The notes under the pieces were generated by a model. That model was not told the DNA's origin. It did not search any database and saw nothing but the letters and a program-made list of their open reading frames with translations. This document shows positions 16,147 through 25,521 of a stretch of DNA of 64,000 nucleotides, in pieces; the stretch's first letter is position 1, and each line of letters opens with the position of its first letter. Origin of the DNA: VXLM01 sp965242665. GTDB taxonomy: Bacteria > Chloroflexota > Dehalococcoidia > Lucifugimonadales > VXLM01. The position numbers and the translations under genes were made by a program. The stretch lies in contig OZ251484.1 of NCBI GenBank assembly GCA_965242665.1, positions 1,240,001 through 1,304,000 of the forward strand, in the 5' to 3' direction.

Positions 16147-18477
16147 ATGGTAGACGTCGTCCTATGGTTGATCGCCGTCCAAGTCATTGCGCTTGCGGCG
16201 TTTCCCCTTTGCTATTGCCTGTTTCCAAGCTTGCGGGATCGCGGCGCGAGCATAGCGATGCCGTTCGGAATTCTCGTGGTAGGGTATGCCTCGTGGATTC
16301 TGAGCGTGCTTCGGCTCGTGCCCAGCACGCAGTTGACGGCGCTGTTGCTGCTGCTGGTCATGGGAGGCGTGTCTGCCCGGGTCTTTTGGCGCAATCGGTA
16401 TGAGATCGTCGAGTTCGTGAAGGGAGAATGGGCGGCGCTGGCGTTGGCGCATACGGTGTTCTTCGTCGTGTTCGCGGCGTGGGCAATCTACCGGTCGTAT
16501 GACCCATCGATTAGCCACACCGAGCAGCCGATGGATTTCATGTTCCTCAACAGCGCGGCTCGCTCGTTCTTGGGCTCGCCGGAGGATCCATGGCTTAGGG
16601 GCGAAGGCATTAGCTACTACTACTTTGGGTATTGGAATTTTGCCTTGCTGACCAAGCTGACGGGCATAGTGTCTAGCGTGACGTACAACCTCTCCCTGGC
16701 GCTGGTTCCCGCAATGGCGTCGATGGGGGTCTTCGGTTTGGTATACACCCTCGTGCGAGCGGACCGCGCCAAGCTGCGAATCGCGGGGATCGCAGCAACG
16801 GGCGCGGCTCTCATGCTCGTGTTCCTGGCGAACCTCGAGGGGGCTCTCGAGTTCATGCGCGCCAACGGTATGGGGGGCAGCGGGTTCTGGGCGTGGATTG
16901 GCGTGGAGGGGCTGACTTTGCCGGGCGGAGGCCTTACGGAGACATGGCGTCCGACCGAGAATTGGTGGTGGTGGCGCGCGACGCGCGTGATCGGCAGCTT
17001 CGACGGCGGGATTCAGACGGACTACACCATTCACGAGTTCCCCGCTTTCAGCTATGTATTGGGCGATCTGCATCCGCATGTGATGTCCGTCCCGTTCGTT
17101 GCGCTCTTCCTGGCGATTCTCTGGAACTTTTGGAAGGAGTCGGGGCCGGTGTGGCCGCGTCTCGATTGGCGTCCGTATCTGTCTCTCTTCGTGGTCGCGT
17201 TCACGCTCGGGGGGCTCGGCTTCACGAACATGTGGGACCTGCCTGTATTTGGGATGGTGTTCTTGGGAGTCGCTGCGCTCAAGGTCTATACACAGGGCCG
17301 CACGCGCGCATGGGATATAGCGAGGGAGGTTGTGCCGCTGGTGTTGTTGGTGTTCGCGGTTGCGTTCGCGCTCTATTCACCGTACTTCGTCACTTTCACC
17401 AGTCAGGTGAGCGGCATCGGGGCGGTGTCGGGCCCCGGAACCCGTCCCGTCCATCTGTTCGTCGTGTGGGCCCCGTACCTCGTGGCGGTAACGCCGTTCA
17501 TCATCATGATGTTCTGGCGCACGACTGTCGCAACCGACTGGGCACGCACGACGTCCTACGCGCTGTTGGCGGGATTCTTGCCCTTCGTGATTTGGGCTTT
17601 TCTCTATATGAACGGAGACGGCAGCGCGGGCGGAGTCCTCAGTCGATTCATTCAGGTGCTTCCCCTGTGCGCGCTCATCGCCATCGCCGCCTACACGACC
17701 TTGTGGCTCATCAAGGACGAGCGTCAATCCGGCGGCGTGGTGTTCGCCATGGTGTTGGCGACTCTGGGGGTGACGCTCATCATGGGCCCGGAGTTGCTCT
17801 TCGTGGATGACTCCTTCGGGGGGGCACACGAGCGTATGAACACGGTGTTCAAGCTCTACTATCAGGCGTGGACGGTATTCGCGGTATCCACGGGGTTCGT
17901 CGTATACTATTGGGTGAAGCTCGTTCGTGCGTCCAAGGGACATCGGGGGCTATGGGTACGGGCGTGGGGGGCGGCGTTCGCGGTGGTCTTGGCAGCGTCG
18001 ATGTACTATGCGCCCGCGGCGGTGGCTTCCAAGGCAGAGTTGACGGGCGAAGAAGCGACATTGAACGGACTGCAGCATGTCGAGCGTTTCGCAGGGGCGG
18101 AGTACCGCGCGATCGAGTATATCCACGCGAACGTTGGGGAGGGTTCGGCGGTGCTGGAAGCGGTCGGAGGGGATTATTCGGAGCATGGGCGCATCGCATC
18201 GAGTACGGGAGCGCCGACTGTGCTCAACTGGCCTGGACATCAACTTCAGTGGCGCGGGTCGGACGTTCTCTTCGCTGGCCGCGAGCAAGACGTGCAGACG
18301 ATCTACCAGACGCTCGACATCGCTGTAGCCGCCTCGCTGCTGGAGAAGTACGATATAGACCACGTGTACGTCGGACGGCGGGAACGTGACAAGTACGGCG
18401 AGGACGGACTCGGCAAGTTCGCCGAGTTCATGACTCCTGTCTTCACGGACGGCGACGTCGTTCTATACCGTAGATGA
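16147..18477 (+). CDS. DUF2298 (Chlor_Arch_YYY) polytopic membrane protein
   Basis: A 776-residue membrane protein with a dozen or more hydrophobic helices. The family hallmarks are SHTEQPMDFMFLNSAARS followed by YYYFGYWNFALLTKLTG, then HEFPAFSYVLGDLHPHVMS and TLGGLGFTNMWDLP. DUF2298 is restricted largely to Chloroflexi and archaea and is thought to be a GT-C-like enzyme, but no reaction has been shown to my knowledge. The C-terminal ~130 residues are extracytoplasmic and end YVGRRERDKYGEDG...FTDGDVVLYRR. Its neighbour at 18608 is a TIGR03663 protein, a pairing expected for protein or lipid glycosylation in these lineages. Confidence 0.9.
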   Translation: MVDVVLWLIAVQVIALAAFPLCYCLFPSLRDRGASIAMPFGILVVGYASWILSVLRLVPSTQLTALLLLLVMGGVSARVFWRNRYEIVEFVKGEWAALALAHTVFFVVFAAWAIYRSYDPSISHTEQPMDFMFLNSAARSFLGSPEDPWLRGEGISYYYFGYWNFALLTKLTGIVSSVTYNLSLALVPAMASMGVFGLVYTLVRADRAKLRIAGIAATGAALMLVFLANLEGALEFMRANGMGGSGFWAWIGVEGLTLPGGGLTETWRPTENWWWWRATRVIGSFDGGIQTDYTIHEFPAFSYVLGDLHPHVMSVPFVALFLAILWNFWKESGPVWPRLDWRPYLSLFVVAFTLGGLGFTNMWDLPVFGMVFLGVAALKVYTQGRTRAWDIAREVVPLVLLVFAVAFALYSPYFVTFTSQVSGIGAVSGPGTRPVHLFVVWAPYLVAVTPFIIMMFWRTTVATDWARTTSYALLAGFLPFVIWAFLYMNGDGSAGGVLSRFIQVLPLCALIAIAAYTTLWLIKDERQSGGVVFAMVLATLGVTLIMGPELLFVDDSFGGAHERMNTVFKLYYQAWTVFAVSTGFVVYYWVKLVRASKGHRGLWVRAWGAAFAVVLAASMYYAPAAVASKAELTGEEATLNGLQHVERFAGAEYRAIEYIHANVGEGSAVLEAVGGDYSEHGRIASSTGAPTVLNWPGHQLQWRGSDVLFAGREQDVQTIYQTLDIAVAASLLEKYDIDHVYVGRRERDKYGEDGLGKFAEFMTPVFTDGDVVLYRR

Positions 18478-18607
18478 GGGGCGGGCTATTATCCATGTTT
18501 ACTTTCCGGAGTAAGATAGCGTTGCAGGATGCCAATGGTCGCAGTTCGATTCTCGACAAGCCGGAATCTGTGTGGGAGCCGCCTCGGCGTGAAGGCAGAA
18601 TGACGAG

Positions 18608-20983
18608 ATGAGTTCTCTTCACAACCTCAAGCAGTTCATCATCAAGCGGCCGCGCGTCGCGGCGGCGGATGCGGCCGGGGCCGTCGCTGCGGGAGGAACG
18701 TCCTCCCTTCGCAGCTTCAAGCAGTTCGTTGCCGAACGGCCATGGTACGCGGCGGCCTATGCGGTCCTGGTCATAGCGGCGGGCGTGATGAGGCTTTGGG
18801 AGCTGGACGCGCGCGCGATCCATCACGACGAGAGCCTCCACGCCTACTATGCCTGGGAGCTGTACTCCGGCAACGGACTCATTCACAACCCGATGATGCA
18901 CGGTCCGTTCCAAATGGAGGCTACAGCAGGGTTGTTCTTCCTCTTTGGGGACAGCGACTATACTGCGCGGCTGTTGTACGCTGTGGCAGGCGTCGCCCTG
19001 GTGCTCATGCCGCTGCTCTTCCGGTCTCGCCTGGGCAGTGGAGGCGCGCTCATTACTTCGATGATGCTGACGTTTTCCCCCGCGATGCTGTACTACAGCC
19101 GGTTCGCTCGGAACGACATCTTGATGGCGGTGTGGGCTCTGGGAATCGTAATCGCCATGTGGAGGTACTTCGACGAGGATTCCGGCAAGCAACTCAACGA
19201 GACGGAGGGCGACGAGGTCAGCGACGGAGAACGCAGCGCCTCCTCTCCAAAGATGGGCAAGACTCGCTACTTGTACATTACGGCGGCCCTGTTGGCGTTC
19301 GCGTTCGCTTCCAAGGAGAGCGCGTACATGATTACGGGGGCGATGGGGCTGTACATCGTGCTCGTGCTCGTGAGCCGCAACTGGGGTGCGGCGCGTTCGA
19401 TGGTATCGGTTGGGGAAGACTCCCCACCCGCGGCCATGTTCAAGATCGTTCGGGGGTGGTTTGGCATTCTGTCCCGCGGCTTGGAGATGCGGGGCATCTC
19501 CAGGGAAGCGGGATTCCTCGTGCTTCTCGTTACCATTACGCTCCCGTTGTGGGGAGGGTTCGTCAGCATCTTCCAGGATACTCCCTTGCTCGAATGGACT
19601 GGGCTGACGCTTGCGGGGCCGGTTGGAGGCGAGGGGCCGATCGGTGCCCCGCTGCGCGGCGGGCTCGTCGTCGCATTCCTTGTGACTGCGCTGTTGATCT
19701 TCGTTGCGTTGGTCTACGGCCTCAAGTGGGGCGCGTCGGTCTGGTCGAAGGCTGCAGTCATCTTCTACGGCCTCTTCGTCCTCATGTACACCACCTTCTT
19801 TACCAATCTCGTAGGCATTGGATCCGGCGTGTGGCAGTCGTTGGGCTATTGGATCGTGCAGCAGGGCGAGGCGCGCGGCAATCAGCCATGGTACTACTAC
19901 ACGGTGATTACCACTGTGTACGAGTTCCTTCCGTTGTTGATTGCAATCATCGGCAGCGTGTACTACCTCCGCAATCGAGACAAGTTCGGGCTGTTCTTGG
20001 TCTACTGGGTCTGGATCACGTTCTTGCTCTACACGGCCGCCAGCGAGAAGATGCCCTGGCTGCTGGTCAACATTACCTTGCCGATGATCGTTCTGTCCGG
20101 CAAGTTTCTCAACGACATAATCGGGGGAATCGCATGGGGGCGCGTCTTGCACAGCGGCGGAGTGCTTGCCATGCTTGGCGCGCCGATATTCCTCGTAGTC
20201 CTATGGAATCTGGCGTTCGTCGGGCTGGACGGCGGGGGAACGGTCGCCGGACTGCCCGTTCCTGCGGCGGCGGCCGCGCTCGGCGCGCTCGCAATCGGGC
20301 TGGTCGCTGGGGGGTATCTCTTGGCGCGGCGAATCGGCCCGCGAGTCTTTGGCGCGCTCGCGCTGCTCTCAGTCGCCGCCGCGCTCCTCGTTCTGAGTGC
20401 GCGCGCAGGGGTCACAGCGGCCTTCGCGCATGGAGATGTGCCTGTGGAGATGATCGTATACACGCAGACCTCGCCAGACATCCACCGCCTCGCCAGACAT
20501 CTCCGAGAGCAGGACTTGCGAGAAGGCGGGCAACGAGCGGCTATCGACGGAACGAGCGGCTTCCATTGGCCGTGGCATTGGTACCTCCGAGGGGTAGATG
20601 GGATCGGGTATACGTCATACAGCGCCGCGGGCGCAGTGACCATGCCAAACGCGCCGGTGGCACTGGTGCACTCCAACAACAAGAATGCCGCAGACTCGAC
20701 ACTCGCAGAGTCCTTTTCCGAACCAGAGCTGATCAAACACCGCTGGTGGTTCCCAGAAGCCGTGTACCGGGGGGCCTTGGACGACATGGGCAATTTGGTC
20801 GCGGGCTTGGTCGACCGTCGAGCATGGCGCAGCATCGCAGACTATTTCCTCTACCGAAAGCTCAGGGCCGGGGGCGGCCTGTGCACTCCCGCCAACGATG
20901 ATTTCTCCTGCCTGGGCAGCGAAAATGCGTACATCTACCAGAACCCCAGCGACCCATCGCCGTTCGTTCCACGCTACCAGTAG
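18608..20983 (+). CDS. TIGR03663 family (Agl23-like) GT-C membrane glycosyltransferase-like protein
   Basis: A 791-residue polytopic protein. After an N-terminal cytoplasmic leader the first loop reads DARAIHHDESLHAYYAWELY with the acidic pair D74-E75, the GT-C metal/donor motif, then MMHGPFQMEATAGLFFLFG and MLYYSRFARNDILM. These are diagnostic of the TIGR03663 'flippase activity-associated' family, related to PMT/ArnT-type transferases that use polyprenyl-phosphate sugars. The first ~60 residues contain a duplicated stretch (SSLHNLKQFIIKRP and SSLRSFKQFVAERP). The start codon ATG at 18608 lies within the first copy. Located 130 bp after the DUF2298 gene on the same strand. Confidence 0.9.
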   Translation: MSSLHNLKQFIIKRPRVAAADAAGAVAAGGTSSLRSFKQFVAERPWYAAAYAVLVIAAGVMRLWELDARAIHHDESLHAYYAWELYSGNGLIHNPMMHGPFQMEATAGLFFLFGDSDYTARLLYAVAGVALVLMPLLFRSRLGSGGALITSMMLTFSPAMLYYSRFARNDILMAVWALGIVIAMWRYFDEDSGKQLNETEGDEVSDGERSASSPKMGKTRYLYITAALLAFAFASKESAYMITGAMGLYIVLVLVSRNWGAARSMVSVGEDSPPAAMFKIVRGWFGILSRGLEMRGISREAGFLVLLVTITLPLWGGFVSIFQDTPLLEWTGLTLAGPVGGEGPIGAPLRGGLVVAFLVTALLIFVALVYGLKWGASVWSKAAVIFYGLFVLMYTTFFTNLVGIGSGVWQSLGYWIVQQGEARGNQPWYYYTVITTVYEFLPLLIAIIGSVYYLRNRDKFGLFLVYWVWITFLLYTAASEKMPWLLVNITLPMIVLSGKFLNDIIGGIAWGRVLHSGGVLAMLGAPIFLVVLWNLAFVGLDGGGTVAGLPVPAAAAALGALAIGLVAGGYLLARRIGPRVFGALALLSVAAALLVLSARAGVTAAFAHGDVPVEMIVYTQTSPDIHRLARHLREQDLREGGQRAAIDGTSGFHWPWHWYLRGVDGIGYTSYSAAGAVTMPNAPVALVHSNNKNAADSTLAESFSEPELIKHRWWFPEAVYRGALDDMGNLVAGLVDRRAWRSIADYFLYRKLRAGGGLCTPANDDFSCLGSENAYIYQNPSDPSPFVPRYQ

Positions 20984-21056
20984 GGAGACGATCCGTCATA
21001 GGCGTAGCCGCGCGAGTGCCGAAGGCCTCTGCACAACCATTGGGGGTACGAAGATA

Positions 21057-21125
21057 GCCAGTTCCATCTCCTCTCTTTTGAAGGGAGAGAGCTGGGGAAA
21101 GAGTGAAACTCCCCTTTCTCTATCA
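21057..21125. repeat. REP-like imperfect hairpin element in the 20984-21295 gap
   Basis: The only feature seen in this 312-bp gene-free stretch. It has two imperfect hairpins: CTCTC...GAGAG around TTTTGAAGG, and GGGGA...TCCCC around 21091-21116. The pattern (CCTCTC, short TTGAAGG loop, GGGAGAG, then GGTGAAA-like and CTCCCC) resembles a family of dispersed REP-like elements common in environmental genomes. It could also act as a terminator for the TIGR03663 gene. Confidence 0.4.
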
Positions 21126-21295
21126 CTCGATCTATGCAAAGGTCTCCGAAGGCGGGAATCAGTGGTCGTCGGCGTGCGGTCCAAGACTCCACGGCTTTGC
21201 CGAGGGTACTTCTATTGACGTATTTCCTCAACGAGGCGCGAAGGCCTTGGAGGCCCCTTGGAAGACAGCCCAATGGGTGAGGCCAGAGGACGATT

Positions 21296-21886
21296 GTGAT
21301 ACGCTTGATAGTATCAATGGCACGCTCCCCGAAGATATGGATCCGACTGTCGGCGTCCGTGGTTTTGCTCACCGCGGCCCTGAGTGCCTGTGCGCCTGAC
21401 TCGTCCGTTCCACTCGTCGAGGCCCGTGCCCAGGAAATCAACAAGAGCCTCATGTGCCCGGTCTGCCCCGGAGAGTCGATCGACCAGTCCCAGCACCCGC
21501 GAGCCGATGCCATGCGGAGCGTCGTCGATGAAAAGATCGAAGCTGGGTGGACGGACGATCAGATACGCCGATTCTTCGTGGTTCGCTACGGGCCGAGCGT
21601 CTTGCTCGACCCTCCGAGAGAGGGCGCAGTTTGGCTAGTTTGGGCCGTTCCTCCAGTTATCCTACTCGCAGCCGGACTTGGCTTGTACCTCGTGCTCCGC
21701 TTTGCCGTTCGCTCTGCTGGACGGAGCCGCGGCGAGCGGGAAGAGTATCTCACCGAGCGCGAGCGCGGCGAATACTATGAGCGCATCGAAGAGATGATTG
21801 GGTTGGACGGCGGAACGCAGCCGAGATCGAAATCTGCGGTCGATACACGGAACGTGGACGAAGCGGGAGAATCAGTTGCTCGTTGA
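21296..21886 (+). CDS. ccmH: Cytochrome c maturation protein CcmH
   Basis: Thiol-disulfide component of the system I cytochrome c maturation machinery, anchored in the membrane and facing outward. The N-terminus has a hydrophobic signal ending in a lipobox-like VLLTAALSAC, then the active site INKSLMCPVCPGESIDQS; the two Cys of CPVC reduce the apocytochrome haem-binding site. GWTDDQIRRFFVVRYGPSVLLDPP is typical. One transmembrane helix (about residues 110-135) follows. The family consensus is usually LRCxxCQNxxIxxS; the CPVCPGES variant is the form common in Chloroflexi and Actinobacteria. An ATG at 21317 is an alternative start. It overlaps ccmF by 11 bp. Confidence 0.9.
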   Translation: MIRLIVSMARSPKIWIRLSASVVLLTAALSACAPDSSVPLVEARAQEINKSLMCPVCPGESIDQSQHPRADAMRSVVDEKIEAGWTDDQIRRFFVVRYGPSVLLDPPREGAVWLVWAVPPVILLAAGLGLYLVLRFAVRSAGRSRGEREEYLTERERGEYYERIEEMIGLDGGTQPRSKSAVDTRNVDEAGESVAR

Positions 21887-23864
21887 CGCTGGGTTCGTCG
21901 CTCTGTTCGTCGCCTTCGTCGTTGGGGGATACGTCATGGCGGCGTCCTTTCTCGGGGCCCACCTGCGCGCCCCCGCGCTCGTATTGAGCGCGCGCTACGG
22001 GATGATGACTCTGCCCGGCCTTCTCCTGACGTCGACGCTGGCGCTCGTCTATGCCTTCGTCACCGACGACTTCTCCGTTCGCTATGTCGCGGAGAACAGC
22101 AGCCGCGCGCTCCCAAACGCCTATACATGGGTCGCGTTGTACGCGGGGAACGCTGGCTCCCTCCTCTTCATAGCCATGGTCTATTCCGTCCTCTCCGTGG
22201 CCGCAGTCGTTGGGCTGAGCCGCAGACTCCCCTATACTGCCCCCTATGCGACGAGCGTCATGGCCCTGGTGTTGACGTTCTTCTTGGGGGTCATCATCTT
22301 CCTGGCCAACCCCCTCGAACGCCTGCCGTTGACTCCGGTGGACGGACAGGGGATAAACCCTCTGCTCATCCACTTTGGGATGTTCATCCACCCGCCGATG
22401 CAGATGATGGGTTTGATTTCCGTCGCCATACCGTTCGCCATAGCCATCGGCGCGCTCTTGGCCGGCCGAGGAGGCCGGGACGAATGGGTCGATCAGGGCC
22501 GCTTGTGGGGAATGGTATCTTGGCTCATCCTCACGATCGGCCTGCTCCTCGGAGCGTGGTGGGCGTACACGATACTCGGCTGGGGCGGGTACTGGGCGTG
22601 GGACCCTGTCGAAAACTCTGCCCTCATGCCCTGGCTGGCGATGACTGCGTTCGTCCACTCCATCATGGTCCAAAAGCGGCGAGGGATGTTTCGCATGTGG
22701 AACATCGTCCTCGTATCGGTGGCGTTCGTCCTCGCGGAAATGGGCATGTTCATCAACCGGGGCGGCCCGGTCCCGTCAGTGCACTCATTCGCGCAGTCGA
22801 CCATGGGATGGGTCTTCCTCGGCTTCATGGCGTGCACCCTCCTCGCGGCGCTCGCAGCATTTACCTGGCGAGCCGACACCTTGAAGAGCCGAGAGACTGT
22901 CGAGTCCATGCTCTCGAGAGAGAGCGCCTTGTTGACCCAAAACGTTCTCTTCCTCGCAGTCGCCTTCATCACGTTGTGGGGCACCATCTATCCGGTGTTC
23001 TCGGAGGCGGCGTCCGACGTCGTCATCACGGTAGGCCGCCCGTTCTTCGACCGGGTCAACGGTCCCATTCTCCTCGTCCTAGTGTTCCTGATGGGCGTGG
23101 GCCCGCTCCTGCCGTGGAGGCGGGCGAACGCTCGCAACGTCTTGGGTATCCTCAGATGGCCCTTGGCCGGCGCAGGACTCACGGCCATAGTTCTTGCTGT
23201 GCTTGGAGTCCGCGAGCCCCTGGCGCTTCTCGCTGTCGCAGTCTGCGTCGTAACCTTCATCGGAGTTGGGCGCGAGTGGCTGCGGGGTTCCCGTACTCGG
23301 CATGAAAGGGGCGAAAGCTATCCACTCGCCTTCATCAGGCTCCTCGGCGCGAACCGGCCCCGCTATGGAGGGTACGTCGTGCATCTCGGCATCGCGGTGC
23401 TGGCGATTGGCGTGATTGGATCGTCCTTCTACGCGGTGCAGCGGGACTTCAACATGTCACTGGGAGACGCCGCGTCCCTCGCAGGCTATGAATTCGCCTA
23501 CGTGAACGTCGATTCTCGGACTTTCTCCGACCGAATCGAGACTACCGCGCGGTTCGACGTCTCGCGCGGGGGAAGCAGCGTGGGAATCATGGACGCCCGG
23601 AGAACGTTCTACGTCGATCACGGCGTCGCTGCAACCCGCGCCGCCATCCGCAGCACCCCAATCGAAGACTTCTACATCGTTCCATCCGAGTTTACGCGGA
23701 GCGGCGATGCAGTGTTCCGCGTGTACGTCAACCCAGTCGTGTGGTGGATGTGGGCTGCAGGCCCCCTCTTCGTACTCGGCGCAGTTCTCGCCCTGTCTCC
23801 CCGCCGCCGCTCGCCTCCTACGTCACTCCCGCTCCCAAAGGGCGTTCGACGCGCAGGGCTGTAA
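21876..23864 (+). CDS. ccmF: Cytochrome c haem lyase subunit CcmF
   Basis: Integral membrane haem lyase of the CcmF/NrfE family that attaches haem to apocytochrome c outside the membrane. About 662 residues with about 15 helices. The WWD domain is clear: WWAYTILGWGGYWAWDP followed by VENSALMPWL, with FINRGGPVPSVHSFAQS after it and a soluble beta domain (about 520-640) before the last helix. The start is taken as TTG at 21876, preceded by GGGAGAA, because the protein then opens LLVDAGFVALFVAFV as family members do; an ATG at 21798 would extend it 26 residues inside ccmH. The gene is followed 14 bp later by a CcmI-like gene. Confidence 0.92.
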   Translation: MLVDAGFVALFVAFVVGGYVMAASFLGAHLRAPALVLSARYGMMTLPGLLLTSTLALVYAFVTDDFSVRYVAENSSRALPNAYTWVALYAGNAGSLLFIAMVYSVLSVAAVVGLSRRLPYTAPYATSVMALVLTFFLGVIIFLANPLERLPLTPVDGQGINPLLIHFGMFIHPPMQMMGLISVAIPFAIAIGALLAGRGGRDEWVDQGRLWGMVSWLILTIGLLLGAWWAYTILGWGGYWAWDPVENSALMPWLAMTAFVHSIMVQKRRGMFRMWNIVLVSVAFVLAEMGMFINRGGPVPSVHSFAQSTMGWVFLGFMACTLLAALAAFTWRADTLKSRETVESMLSRESALLTQNVLFLAVAFITLWGTIYPVFSEAASDVVITVGRPFFDRVNGPILLVLVFLMGVGPLLPWRRANARNVLGILRWPLAGAGLTAIVLAVLGVREPLALLAVAVCVVTFIGVGREWLRGSRTRHERGESYPLAFIRLLGANRPRYGGYVVHLGIAVLAIGVIGSSFYAVQRDFNMSLGDAASLAGYEFAYVNVDSRTFSDRIETTARFDVSRGGSSVGIMDARRTFYVDHGVAATRAAIRSTPIEDFYIVPSEFTRSGDAVFRVYVNPVVWWMWAAGPLFVLGAVLALSPRRRSPPTSLPLPKGVRRAGL

Positions 23865-23878
23865 GGACACTATCGATC

Positions 23879-24262
23879 ATGCTCGTTCTCATCGCAGTTC
23901 TCTTGACGTTGATACCCGCGGCCGCGATCCTCTATCCATTCCTGTTTCAAAGAGGAGTCTCAACCGTCTTTCGCGACGAGACGTCGTCCTACTCGGAGTT
24001 GACGCGCCGTTGGGAAGCAGCAGTTGCCGGCCTCAAGACCATGGAGCTAGAGCGCGCAGTTGGAAATCTCACGGAAAGCGATTACATCGGCTTGAAGGAG
24101 CAATACATGACCGAGGCGGCTCGGATCATGAAGTCCATGGAGCTGGAAGATCAACAGGAAGAAGAACTTCTCTCCGAGGTTGCGCAAGAAGTGCGGGCTG
24201 TGCGGGAGCAATTCACCGGCCCTTCGGCGGAAGGTCATGACATGCAGGCGCGCGATGCCTAG
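23879..24262 (+). CDS. CcmI-like membrane-anchored protein (short form)
   Basis: 127 residues: one N-terminal transmembrane helix (VLIAVLLTLIPAAAILYPFLF) and a charged helical region RRWEAAVAGLKTMELERAVGNLTESDYIGL. This matches the N-terminal part of CcmI, which usually carries a TPR apocytochrome chaperone domain; that domain is missing here. The ATG at 23879 follows TAAGGA, 14 bp after ccmF, so it is part of the ccm operon. It probably helps present apocytochrome to CcmF. The 3' end overlaps the next gene. Confidence 0.7.
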   Translation: MLVLIAVLLTLIPAAAILYPFLFQRGVSTVFRDETSSYSELTRRWEAAVAGLKTMELERAVGNLTESDYIGLKEQYMTEAARIMKSMELEDQQEEELLSEVAQEVRAVREQFTGPSAEGHDMQARDA

Positions 24263-25454
24263 ACTGCAATGGCTCTGGATCGCTGGACTGGCCGCGGCTG
24301 TCGCTGTCGCTGCGCCGCCCATGCACGCCCGTGCACAAGACGGCGTCCAGTACCGTACTCTCACCGGCAAGGTCGTCAACGGCACTGCAGGTTCCCTCCC
24401 CTCGTTCGGGGTCACCGTCACCTTGCACAGGCAGGGGCCCGACGCCTACGAGGAGAAATCCGCCTCTACTGACACCAAGGGCGGCTTCCGATTCGAGGAC
24501 ATCCCCCTCAATCCGGACTCCCTCTATGGAGTGACGGTTCGCTATCGAGGCGTCGTCTACGGCGCAGACGTAGACCTTCGTCCGGAATCCCTGCCGCCAG
24601 TGACCATAACCATCTATGAAACATCCGACGACCAATCCCTGCTGGGCGTATCGAGCTCTTCTTTGCTGATACCCCAGGTGGACAAGATCGAGCGCGACAT
24701 CTACGCCTTGGAGATCGTCAGGGTCATGAATACAGGCGACCGGACCTATGTCCCGGGCGCAGAGCCAATGAATCTGCTCAGGTTCGGTCTGCCTAACGGC
24801 GCCAGAGACCTCCAGATCGACACTGCCCTTCCGACCTCCGACGCTATTCAGGTCGACCGCGGGTTTGGTTTGACGGCGAACGTGCCTCCAGGCGAGCATG
24901 AGGTGATGTTTGCCTATAACTTCGATTACGAAGGGCAGGCGGTCGTCTTCGAGAAATCCTACCTCTACGGCGCGGAAAACGTCCGCATTCTCGTTCCCTA
25001 CGAGGTTGGCGACCTATCTAGCGTGGAGTTTGGCGGCCCTGGCGACGTCCTGATCGGCGGCAAGCAGTACCAACTCCTCGAAGTGTCCGACGTTGCCCGG
25101 CGGACACGCGCAACCCTAGAGTTATCCTCTCTCCCGCAAGCCGCGTTTTGGGATATTGCCGCAGACACGGTCTCCGACGTTCCATACGAGCTGACCGCCC
25201 CTGCCCTGCTTGGCTTGCTGCTGCTGTGCATCGTCGGGTTTGGGTTGACCCGGCGCGGGCGGAGGATCTGGCGCGGAGCCTCCCCTGTCCACCCCGCGAA
25301 CGTTCCCAGCGCCCGAGCAGATGTCGTCGCGCGAATCGCCGCACTCGAAGAGGCGTTTGAAGAAGGCAAGATCCGCGAAGCCGACTACCACGCGAAACGC
25401 CAAGCGATCCTCGATTCTCTCTCTCTTCCCCACAACTCCCCCGCAAACGACTAG
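24237..25454 (+). CDS. Exported carboxypeptidase-regulatory-like domain protein
   Basis: About 405 residues. A signal peptide (LQWLWIAGLAAAVAVAAPP, cleavage near HARAQ) is followed by a carboxypeptidase-regulatory-like beta domain (TLTGKVVNGTAG...VTVTLHR...TDTKGGFRFEDIPL), a second beta-rich region, a transmembrane helix (LLGLLLLCIVGFGL) and a cytoplasmic SHOCT-like tail (ARIAALEEAFEEGKIREADYHAKRQAIL). GGAAGG lies just before the ATG at 24237; ATG 24255 is equally possible. Such proteins often close ccm operons in Chloroflexi, perhaps at the cell surface near cytochromes, but no function is known. Confidence 0.75.
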   Translation: MTCRRAMPRLQWLWIAGLAAAVAVAAPPMHARAQDGVQYRTLTGKVVNGTAGSLPSFGVTVTLHRQGPDAYEEKSASTDTKGGFRFEDIPLNPDSLYGVTVRYRGVVYGADVDLRPESLPPVTITIYETSDDQSLLGVSSSSLLIPQVDKIERDIYALEIVRVMNTGDRTYVPGAEPMNLLRFGLPNGARDLQIDTALPTSDAIQVDRGFGLTANVPPGEHEVMFAYNFDYEGQAVVFEKSYLYGAENVRILVPYEVGDLSSVEFGGPGDVLIGGKQYQLLEVSDVARRTRATLELSSLPQAAFWDIAADTVSDVPYELTAPALLGLLLLCIVGFGLTRRGRRIWRGASPVHPANVPSARADVVARIAALEEAFEEGKIREADYHAKRQAILDSLSLPHNSPAND

Positions 25455-25521
25455 CGCCAGATCCTTCGCATCCGCGTTCGACGCTGCCGATGTTCGCACC
25501 GCATCGCCTTGCGGCGCATCC

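Noticed and set aside
18443..20152. A 569-codon open frame on the minus strand opposite the TIGR03663 gene
   Set aside because: The plus strand encodes a recognised membrane family with conserved motifs; the antisense frame is low-complexity and His/Arg/Glu-rich, as expected from high GC content.
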